From: Pseudomonadota bacterium
GTDB lineage: Bacteria; Pseudomonadota; Alphaproteobacteria; Acetobacterales; Acetobacteraceae
Reading direction: 5' to 3'
Length of the DNA: 12,643 bases
Assembly (NCBI GenBank): GCA_021780935.1
Contig: JAJXXT010000034.1
Coordinates: 1 to 12,643, forward strand
Shown in pieces: positions 1 through 5,315 of the stretch (its first letter is position 1; every line of letters begins with the position of its first letter). Below the pieces are notes generated by a model that saw nothing but the letters and a program-made list of their open reading frames with translations, was not told the DNA's origin and did no database searches. The translations under genes and the position numbers were made by a program.

Positions 1-508
1 TGTCCAGCTTCAGCGCGAAGCCGCCGGCGCCGATCAGCGCGCCATAGCCGATCCCCTCGCCGCCGGCGCGCGGGCGCACCGCGCCGTCCGCGGTGAGCAG
101 ATCGGCCTCCGGCACGCCGAGGCGCGCCGCCGCGAGCCGCAGCAGCGCCGCGCGCGCCGTGGCCGCGGCACGGCGGATCTGCATGCCGCCATTCTGGATC
201 GAGAGGCTGCCATAGGTCGGCCCCTGATCCGGGGTCAGCGCCGTGTCGCCCTCGATGACGGTGACCCGGGCCAGCGGAACATCGAGCTCCTCGGCGGCGA
301 TCTGAGTCAGCGCGGTGCGCACCCCGGTGCCGAGATCGACCTTGCCGGAATAGACCGTCACCAGGCCCTGCGTGTCGATGGCGAGGAAGGCATCGACCTC
401 GTCGGCGGCGACGCTCTTGGCCTCGGCGCCGCGCGGCACCAGGGTAAAGGAGACGACGAGCGCGCCGGCGGCCTGCAGCAGGCTGCGACGGGACAGCATC
501 TGGTTCAT
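1..508 (-). CDS. Molybdopterin-binding subunit of a xanthine-dehydrogenase-family (isoquinoline 1-oxidoreductase-like) enzyme, N-terminal part
   Basis: This is the large catalytic subunit of a molybdenum hydroxylase. The family hydroxylates N-heterocycles or oxidises aldehydes using Mo bound to a pterin cytosine dinucleotide. Only the first 169 residues lie in the window; the gene runs off the left edge. The start at 508 follows a strong GGAGG (reads GAGGAGGGCGCG before ATG). The protein begins with a twin-arginine-type signal (SRRSLL at residues 6-11, then a hydrophobic stretch, likely cleavage near AEA 28-30), so a periplasmic location is inferred. Residues 41-65 (FLAID, then GKVDLGTGV) and EELDVP with VIEGDT further on are typical of the N-terminal region of the IorB/aldehyde dehydrogenase-like subunits. 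It lies 10 bases after the 2Fe-2S subunit gene with no FAD subunit between, which favours the two-subunit type that passes electrons to a cytochrome. The substrate cannot be deduced. Confidence 0.9.
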   Translation of the reverse strand, partial: MNQMLSRRSLLQAAGALVVSFTLVPRGAEAKSVAADEVDAFLAIDTQGLVTVYSGKVDLGTGVRTALTQIAAEELDVPLARVTVIEGDTALTPDQGPTYGSLSIQNGGMQIRRAAATARAALLRLAAARLGVPEADLLTADGAVRPRAGGEGIGYGALIGAGGFALKLD

Positions 509-518
509 CGCGCCCTCC

Positions 519-986
519 TCACGTCCGCGCCGCGCGCGCGACCGCGCGGATGATGCGCTGATGCGTGCCGCAGCGGCAGAGATTGTGCGCCAGGGCCGCA
601 CGAATGTCGCTCTCGCTCGGCGACGGCTGGGTTTCGAGCAGAGCCGCGGACTGCATGATCATGCCGTTGATACAGTAGCCGCACTGCACCGCCTGCTCGT
701 CGATGAAGGCTTGCTGGATCTTGTGCGGCCGCTCCGGCGTGCCGAGCCCTTCGAGGGTGAGCACGCTCTGCCCGGCGGACAAGGCCGAGAGCGGGGTGAC
801 GCACGCGCGCACCGGCTTGCCATCGACATGCACGGTGCAGGCACCGCACTGGCCAAGGCCGCAGCCGAAGCGCGGGCCGTGCAGGCCGAGTTCATCGCGC
901 AGCGCATAGAGAAGCGGCATGTCGGGATCGTCGGCATGGATCTCGACCTCCCGACCGTTCACGTGCAGAGCCAGCGTGCTCGCCAT
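519..986 (-). CDS. 2Fe-2S subunit of a molybdenum hydroxylase ((2Fe-2S)-binding protein, IorA/CoxS type)
   Basis: A 155-residue electron-transfer subunit carrying two [2Fe-2S] clusters, the normal length for this family. The N-terminal plant-ferredoxin-type cluster is bound by C42, C47, C50 and C62 (FGCGLGQCGAC, then RAC). The C-terminal helical [2Fe-2S]-binding domain uses C102, C105, C137 and C139 (QCGYC and NLCRCGTH). All eight cysteines are present. The ATG at 986 has GGGGGAGGA about 6 bases upstream. The stop lies 10 bases before the Mo subunit start, so the two genes are surely co-transcribed. The protein has no signal sequence of its own, so it probably folds in the cytoplasm and crosses the membrane bound to the Tat-signal-bearing partner. 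The 71 bases separating it from the upstream mmcB-like gene could hold its own promoter, but none is convincing. Confidence 0.95.
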   Translation of the reverse strand: MASTLALHVNGREVEIHADDPDMPLLYALRDELGLHGPRFGCGLGQCGACTVHVDGKPVRACVTPLSALSAGQSVLTLEGLGTPERPHKIQQAFIDEQAVQCGYCINGMIMQSAALLETQPSPSESDIRAALAHNLCRCGTHQRIIRAVARAART

Positions 987-1057
987 CGCATCCTCCCCCG
1001 AGACGTTTACGCGCCGAAAGCATGCGCCGCAGGTGGGGTGCGCACAAGCGGGACGGA

Positions 1058-1519
1058 CTATTCCACCCGCAGCGCGGCGGCGAGTTCGGCGGCGCCCGCC
1101 GGGTCCTCCCGCGCCGCGAGGCGGCCGGCGGCGAGGATGGCGAAGCGGTGCAGCAAGGTCCGCCGGCGCGCCGGGGCGAGCGCGTGCGGCGGCGGCGGGC
1201 GCACCAGCTCCGCCTCGCCGCCCTCGGCCAGAATCAGCCCGGCATTCTCGGGCAGCAGCGCCAGCGGGAAGTCCGGCGCCACGGCGAAGCAGAACCCGTC
1301 GCAGAACTCCCGGTAGTCGGGCCATTTCTGATCGGCGCGGAAATCCCGCTCGCCGGACTTCACCTCGATGACGACGAAGCCGCCATCGCCGCGCAGCGCC
1401 AGCAGGTCGGCTCGCCGGCCATTGGGCAGCCGCACCTCGTGCAGCGCCGCCCAGCCGAGCCGCCCGCACAGCCTGGCGGTGGCTCGGCGAATCTGTGCCG
1501 CGACCTCCGCCGCGCTCAC
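1058..1519 (-). CDS. mmcB: MmcB family DNA repair protein (PD-(D/E)XK nuclease-like)
   Basis: A 153-residue protein resembling MmcB, first described in Caulobacter as a DNA-damage-induced repair factor and restricted mostly to alphaproteobacteria. Visible features are an N-terminal helix, E28, then GRRADLLAL with D38, and FVVIEVKSG with E52 and K54. This arrangement (E, D, then E-x-K) matches a PD-(D/E)XK nuclease core. Conserved family stretches follow, such as [11 protein letters not shown] and FCFAV. I place the start at the GTG at 1519, which overlaps the pterin dehydratase stop (GTGA, 4 bases); the longer open frame upstream is just the dehydratase gene in another frame. The overlap indicates translational coupling. 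MmcB's nuclease activity is inferred from the fold rather than firmly shown. Confidence 0.85.
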   Translation of the reverse strand: MSAAEVAAQIRRATARLCGRLGWAALHEVRLPNGRRADLLALRGDGGFVVIEVKSGERDFRADQKWPDYREFCDGFCFAVAPDFPLALLPENAGLILAEGGEAELVRPPPPHALAPARRRTLLHRFAILAAGRLAAREDPAGAAELAAALRVE

Positions 1520-1803
1520 GGCACCAGCCGGTCGATCGCCTGGGCGAGCGCGATATCCTTCTCCGACAGCCCCCCGGCATCGTGGGTGGTGAGCAGGATT
1601 TCGACCCGGTTGTAGACATTGGACCATTCCGGGTGATGGTCCATCCGCTCGGCGAGCAGGGCGACGCGGCTCATGAAGCCCCAGGCGGCGCTGAAATCGG
1701 CGAAGCGGAAGGCGCGGCGGATGGCGTCGCGCCCTTCGGCCATCGCCCAGCCAGGCAGGGACGCGGCGAGCTGCGCGCGGGCGCCTTCGGTCAGTTTCGG
1801 CAT
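1516..1803 (-). CDS. phhB: 4a-hydroxytetrahydrobiopterin dehydratase (pterin-4a-carbinolamine dehydratase, PCD/DCoH family)
   Basis: A 95-residue protein of the usual size for this family. It dehydrates 4a-hydroxytetrahydrobiopterin, recycling the pterin cofactor of aromatic amino acid hydroxylases. The hallmark motif is intact: DHHPEW at 55-60 with H56 and H57, then [13 protein letters not shown] with H74, followed by [10 protein letters not shown]. These three histidines are the catalytic set known for PCD. The ATG at 1803 has GAGGAG about 7 bases upstream (reads CGAGGAGACACCC). No phenylalanine hydroxylase lies in the window, so the physiological substrate is uncertain. Comparative genomics has linked stand-alone PCD proteins to molybdopterin metabolism, and a molybdoenzyme follows here. 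The symbol is by homology; some annotations leave the gene unnamed. Confidence 0.93.
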   Translation of the reverse strand: MPKLTEGARAQLAASLPGWAMAEGRDAIRRAFRFADFSAAWGFMSRVALLAERMDHHPEWSNVYNRVEILLTTHDAGGLSEKDIALAQAIDRLVP

Positions 1804-1831
1804 GGGTGTCTCCTCGCGCGTGAGAGATGGC

Positions 1832-1860
1832 TTGACCGCGACGGCGCGGCGACGGCGAAT
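1832..1860 (+). promoter_or_regulatory. Weak candidate promoter for the metallopeptidase gene
   Basis: TTGACC (1832-1837) matches the sigma70 -35 box well. Seventeen bases later GCGAAT (1855-1860) is a poor -10 box. If used, transcription would begin at about 1866-1867, the A of the start codon, giving a leaderless or nearly leaderless mRNA. That would fit the lack of a ribosome binding site. Confidence is low because the -10 match is weak. Confidence 0.2.
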
Positions 1861-1881
1861 GGGCCGATGCCCGGCCCATTC
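1857..1881. repeat. Perfect 9-bp inverted repeat enclosing the metallopeptidase start codon
   Basis: The arms GAATGGGCC (1857-1865) and GGCCCATTC (1873-1881) are exact reverse complements. They are separated by seven bases that contain the ATG at 1867-1869. The right arm encodes residues 3-5 of the protein. In DNA this could be an operator over the transcription start; in RNA it would present the start codon in a hairpin loop. No function is proven. Confidence 0.6.
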
Positions 1882-2280
1882 TACACCGTCCCGCCCAGCG
1901 CCGACGACCTCGCCGAACTGGCCGAGCGCGCGCTCGGCGCGATTCCGGCGCGCCTCGCGCGCCACGTGAAGGATGTCGGCATCCTGGTCGAGGAGATGCC
2001 GGACGACGCGACGCTCGACGAACTCGGAATCGAGAGCGCATGGGATCTCACCGGGCTCTATCGCGGCACGCCGCTGAACCGGCGCAGCATCGACGATATT
2101 GCCCGCGCGCCGGACTTGATCCTGCTCTTCCGCGAGCCGATCCTGCTCGAATGGATCGAGACCGGCGAGGATCTGTTCCGCCTGGTCCGCAACGTGCTGG
2201 TGCACGAAATCGCCCATCATTTCGGCTTCAGCGACGCCGACATCGAGCGGCTGGAGCGGGAGATCGACGACGAGGCGTAA
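1867..2280 (+). CDS. Small metallopeptidase family protein (minimal zincin, PF06262-like)
   Basis: A 137-residue, likely cytosolic protein with a single clear zinc-protease signature, HEIAHHFG at 113-120, followed by D123 in [10 protein letters not shown]. This is the HExxHxxG-D pattern of the minimal zincins annotated as metallopeptidase family protein (formerly DUF1025). The conserved stretch [12 protein letters not shown] at 82-93 also fits the family. Its substrate and role are unknown. The ATG at 1867 has no Shine-Dalgarno sequence; it sits in the loop of a perfect inverted repeat (see separate entry), and a weak promoter would place the transcript start at or next to the ATG. No better in-frame start exists upstream. 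The gene diverges from the pterin dehydratase gene across 63 bases. Confidence 0.88.
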   Translation: MPGPFYTVPPSADDLAELAERALGAIPARLARHVKDVGILVEEMPDDATLDELGIESAWDLTGLYRGTPLNRRSIDDIARAPDLILLFREPILLEWIETGEDLFRLVRNVLVHEIAHHFGFSDADIERLEREIDDEA

Positions 2281-2300
2281 ACCGCCCGTTATCCTGTCCG

Positions 2301-2315
2301 GCGCCAGGCTGGCGC
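2301..2315 (+). promoter_or_regulatory. Stem-loop just ahead of the tandem HD gene start
   Basis: GCGCCA (2301-2306), loop GGC, and TGGCGC (2310-2315) form a perfect 6-bp GC-rich hairpin. It ends three bases before the ATG at 2319, in the 38-base gap after the metallopeptidase stop. It occupies the place where a Shine-Dalgarno sequence would be. It may reduce translation of the HD gene or act as a weak transcription stop for the gene before it; there is no T tract. Confidence 0.35.
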
Positions 2316-2318
2316 GCC

Positions 2319-3728
2319 ATGGCCGCCCCCCTCTCCGTCCCCAACCCGCCCGATCACGCGCTCGGCCGGCTGCGGCTGTCGGAGGTGATCGCGACACTGA
2401 GCTATGCGCTGGACCTGACCGAGGGCCAGCCGCGCGGCCATTGCCTGCGCTGCGCCTGGATCGGCACGCAGATCGGCCGGCGGATTGGACTCGGTCCACA
2501 GGCCCTCTCCGACCTCTATTACGCGCTGCTGCTCAAGGATTCCGGCTGCAGCAGCAATGCCAGCCGCCTATTCGAGCTGTATGGCGGCGATGAGTTGGTG
2601 GTGAAGCAGCGCTTCAAGCGTGTCGATACCGAGAGCTACGGCCAGCTCGCCCGCTTCGTGCTGCGCCATGCCGGCCCGGGCGAGGCGCTGACGGCGCGCG
2701 CCAAGCGCTTCCTCGACATCGCCCGCCATGGCGGCGTGTATGCCGGGGAGCTGATCCGCACGCGATGCGAGCGCGGCGCCGACATCGTTCGCCGCCTCGG
2801 CTTCCCGCCGGCCGTGGCCGCCGGCGTCCACTCGCTCGATGAGCACTGGAACGGCAAGGGCCGTCCGGAAGGCCTGATCGGGGACGCGATCCCGCTCGCC
2901 GCGCGCATCGCGCTGCTGGCGCAGGTGGCGGACGTCTTCCACGCCGTCGGCGGTCCCACCGCCGCCTGTCGGGAGGCGCGGCGACGCGCCGGCACCTGGT
3001 TCGACCCGCGCCTGGTGGCAGTGCTTCTCGATCTCGCCGGCGAGGACTGGTTCTGGGCCGGGCTCGACGAGGATGGGCTGGACGTGCGCATCGCCGGCCT
3101 CGAGCCGCTGGCCCGCGTCATCACCATCGACGAGGATCAGCTCGACGCCATCACCGAGGCCTTCGCCGACGTCATCGACGCCAAGAGCTCCTTCACCAGC
3201 GGCCATAGCCGCCGCGTCGCCTCGTATGCCGAGGCGATCGCGGCGATGCTGCAATTCCCCCGCTCGCGCCGCCGCTGGCTGCGCCGCGCCGGCCTGCTGC
3301 ACGATATCGGCAAGCTCGGGGTGAGCAACGCCGTCCTCGACAAGCCCGGACGGCTGGACGAGGGTGAATGGGCCGCGATGCGCCGGCACGCCGCGCTGAC
3401 CGAGGAGATCCTCAGCCGTCTCAGCGTGTTCCGCGACATGGCCGCGATCGCCGCAGCACACCACGAGCGCCTGGACGGGAACGGCTACCCGAAGCGCCTC
3501 GCCGGCGCGGCCATCGCGCTGGAAACGCGCATCCTCACCACCGCGGACATCTTCGACGCGCTCAGCGCCGAACGCCCTTATCGGGCGGCGATGCCGGTCG
3601 CGGAAGCGCTGGCGATCATGGACCGGGAGCGCGGGACGGCGATCGACGGCACCTGCCTCGATGCGCTGAAGGCCTGCCTCGCCGACACGCTGCAGCCCGG
3701 CACCGAGGCCCGTCTCCTCGCGGTCTGA
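2319..3728 (+). CDS. Tandem HD protein: degenerate HD domain plus intact HD-GYP c-di-GMP phosphodiesterase domain
   Basis: A 469-residue cytosolic protein without membrane segments. The C-terminal domain (about 275-469) is a complete HD-GYP domain: H296, [10 protein letters not shown] with H328 and D329, H357, [11 protein letters not shown] with H381, H382 and the GYP at 389-391, and D410 in TTADIFDAL. This family hydrolyses cyclic di-GMP to GMP or pGpG. The N-terminal half (about 18-260) looks like a second HD-type domain that has lost its centre. GHCLR keeps H41, but the HD pair is K73-D74 ([11 protein letters not shown]), and the GYP region reads HWNGKGRP. It may therefore serve as a sensory or dimerisation module. 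Start at ATG 2319, three bases after a stem-loop, with no clear ribosome binding site. It lies 38 bases after the metallopeptidase gene and may share its transcript. The signal it responds to is unknown. Confidence 0.9.
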   Translation: MAAPLSVPNPPDHALGRLRLSEVIATLSYALDLTEGQPRGHCLRCAWIGTQIGRRIGLGPQALSDLYYALLLKDSGCSSNASRLFELYGGDELVVKQRFKRVDTESYGQLARFVLRHAGPGEALTARAKRFLDIARHGGVYAGELIRTRCERGADIVRRLGFPPAVAAGVHSLDEHWNGKGRPEGLIGDAIPLAARIALLAQVADVFHAVGGPTAACREARRRAGTWFDPRLVAVLLDLAGEDWFWAGLDEDGLDVRIAGLEPLARVITIDEDQLDAITEAFADVIDAKSSFTSGHSRRVASYAEAIAAMLQFPRSRRRWLRRAGLLHDIGKLGVSNAVLDKPGRLDEGEWAAMRRHAALTEEILSRLSVFRDMAAIAAAHHERLDGNGYPKRLAGAAIALETRILTTADIFDALSAERPYRAAMPVAEALAIMDRERGTAIDGTCLDALKACLADTLQPGTEARLLAV

Positions 3729-3731
3729 TCG

Positions 3732-3747
3732 GCCATCCGCCGATGGC
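3732..3747 (+). terminator. Candidate terminator hairpin after the HD-GYP gene
   Basis: GCCATC (3732-3737), loop CGCC, and GATGGC (3742-3747) form a perfect 6-bp stem starting three bases after the HD-GYP stop codon. No T-rich tail follows, so it is at best a weak or factor-assisted terminator. Its position between a gene end and the next promoter supports the call. Confidence 0.3.
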
Positions 3748-3805
3748 GGGGATCCCGGTGTAACCTTCCCGCCACCTGGCGCGCACCGCCGAATCATGCC
3801 GAGCA

Positions 3806-3833
3806 TTGGCACGGTCCCGTCCGCTGATATACC
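3806..3833 (+). promoter_or_regulatory. Sigma70-like promoter of the MFS - radical SAM - thiL operon
   Basis: TTGGCA (3806-3811) matches the -35 consensus at 5 of 6 positions. TATACC (3828-3833) matches the -10 at 4 of 6, with a 16-base spacer. It sits in a locally AT-richer stretch of the 171-base gap between the HD-GYP stop and the MFS gene. Transcription would start near 3840, leaving a leader of about 60 bases to the ATG at 3900, or 18 to the GTG at 3858. No riboswitch-like fold was recognised in this leader. Confidence 0.45.
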
Positions 3834-3899
3834 CGTTGATCGGCGGCCGGGGCAGCCGTGCCTTCCACCCTTCCCACCCGCAGCCGCCGCCAGGCCAAC

Positions 3900-5315
3900 A
3901 TGGATGCCGCCCGCATGACCGCAGCACCGCAGATCGCGACGCCCCCGGGCCCGATCGTCGAACGTCTGTCCACCATGGAGTGGAACCGTTTCCACACCAT
4001 CATCGTGCTGCTCTTCGGCGTCGGCTGGGCGATGGATGCCTTCGAGGTCACGCTGATCGGCAATGTCCTCGGCGCGTTGCGCGAACGCTTCCATCTCGGC
4101 GCCAACGCCATGTCGCTCATCCTCGGCGCCTGGTTCGCCGGGCTGATGCTCGGGGCGCTCGGGTTCGGCTATCTGGCCGACCGCTATGGAAGGCGGCGCA
4201 TCTTCCTCGCCAGCCTCGTGCTCTACGGGGTCTCCACCCTCGCCGCCGCCTTCGCCCCCGGCCTCGGAGCCCTGCTGATCCTGCGCCTGCTCGCGGGCAT
4301 CGGCGTCGGCGCCGAATATTCGGCGATCAACGCCGCCATCGCCGAGCTCGTGCCGAGCCGCGCCCGGGGCCGCGCCACCGCGCTGGTGCTGAATTTCTGG
4401 CCGATCGGCAGCCTCGCCGCCGCGCTGCTGTCCTGGCTCGTGCTCTCCGCGCTGCCAGCCGATCTCGGCTGGCGCGTCGTGTTCGGCTTCGGCGGTGTGA
4501 TCGCGCTGTCCTCGGCCTGGTTCCGCCGCCATCTCCCCGAAAGCCCGCGCTGGCTGGAGGCGTCCGGCCGTGCCGGGGAGGCGCTGGCCATCGTCGATCG
4601 CATCGCCGCCGGTGTGACCAGCCCGCCGGCGGCGGACCCGGCGTCGGTCGCCCGCCGCGTGCGCCCGACGGGCGGACAGCTGAAGACCCTGCTGCGGGAC
4701 TATCCGGCCCGCCTGCTGCTCGGCGCCATGCTCGATTTCGCCGAGGCATCGGGATATTACGGGCTGTTCGCGTTCCTGCCCCTGGTGGTGCTGCCGGCGC
4801 TCAAGCTGGGACCCGCGCAGTTGCCGCTGTTCTATCTCGGCGGCAGCATCGGTGCCCTGCTCGGTGGCCTCGCCGCCTCGCTGCTGCTCGACCGCTGGGG
4901 CCGCGCTGCGACCGTCTCGCTGTTCTACTTCGCCACCGCCCTCGGCACCGTCGCCATGGCCCTCGTCACCGACCTCGGCAGCGGCGTGCTGATGCTCGGG
5001 TTCGCCCTGGTCAATCTGCTGGCCACCGGCAGCTGGATTGCCGCCTACCCGACGTTCTCGGAGCTGTTTCCGACCGCGCTGCGCGCGACCGGCATCGGCG
5101 CCAGCGTCGCCGTGGGGCGGATCGGCGCGATGATGTCGCCCTTCCTGGTCGGCTATGTCGGTGCCTGGAGCATGCGGGCCGCGCTGGTGCTGCTGGCCGG
5201 ATTCTGGGTCCTCGGCGGCACGGCGATGCTGGTCTGGCGCTGGCTGGGCGGGGTCGAGGCCAGCGGGCTGGCCCTCGAGCGCATCGCCCCGGACGAGGCC
5301 GTTTCTCATGCTTGA
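3900..5315 (+). CDS. MFS transporter (sugar-porter/NiaP-like metabolite:H+ symporter type)
   Basis: A 471-residue inner-membrane carrier with about 12 hydrophobic segments. The major facilitator motif A is seen between TM2 and TM3 (GYLADRYGRRR, 90-100) and repeated in weaker form in the second half (LLLDRWGRA). TM4 carries RLLAGIGVGAEYSA. PESPRWLEASGR at 213-224, at the end of TM6 before the central loop, is typical of the sugar-porter branch, as is GWAMDAFEVTLIG in TM1. The branch moves sugars, organic and aromatic acids and vitamins such as nicotinate, so the substrate is open. I chose the ATG at 3900 (weak AGG five bases upstream). A GTG at 3858 and an ATG at 3915 are alternatives; only the non-conserved N-terminus changes. 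Its stop overlaps the next start by 8 bases, so it is translationally coupled to the fusion protein. It is a candidate carrier for that enzyme's substrate or product. Confidence 0.9.
   Translation: MDAARMTAAPQIATPPGPIVERLSTMEWNRFHTIIVLLFGVGWAMDAFEVTLIGNVLGALRERFHLGANAMSLILGAWFAGLMLGALGFGYLADRYGRRRIFLASLVLYGVSTLAAAFAPGLGALLILRLLAGIGVGAEYSAINAAIAELVPSRARGRATALVLNFWPIGSLAAALLSWLVLSALPADLGWRVVFGFGGVIALSSAWFRRHLPESPRWLEASGRAGEALAIVDRIAAGVTSPPAADPASVARRVRPTGGQLKTLLRDYPARLLLGAMLDFAEASGYYGLFAFLPLVVLPALKLGPAQLPLFYLGGSIGALLGGLAASLLLDRWGRAATVSLFYFATALGTVAMALVTDLGSGVLMLGFALVNLLATGSWIAAYPTFSELFPTALRATGIGASVAVGRIGAMMSPFLVGYVGAWSMRAALVLLAGFWVLGGTAMLVWRWLGGVEASGLALERIAPDEAVSHA

Noticed and set aside
505..849. 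A 114-codon minus-strand frame within the 2Fe-2S subunit gene.
   Set aside because: It is an out-of-frame shadow of a gene whose eight cluster cysteines are all in the other frame.
3749..3756. The 8-bp palindrome GGGATCCC after the HD-GYP gene.
   Set aside because: It is short, and such palindromes are common by chance in this composition; the adjacent hairpin at 3732-3747 is the better candidate element.
3834..3899. A possible thiamine pyrophosphate riboswitch ahead of the operon that contains thiL.
   Set aside because: The leader is only about 60 bases and I find none of the conserved THI-box segments in it or elsewhere between 3729 and 3899.
2568..5309. A 913-codon open frame on the minus strand opposite the HD-GYP and MFS genes.
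   Set aside because: It runs across two well-supported genes and the promoter gap. Its translation is a low-complexity mix rich in R, G, E, Q and H with no domain. Very GC-rich coding DNA routinely leaves such long antisense frames open.
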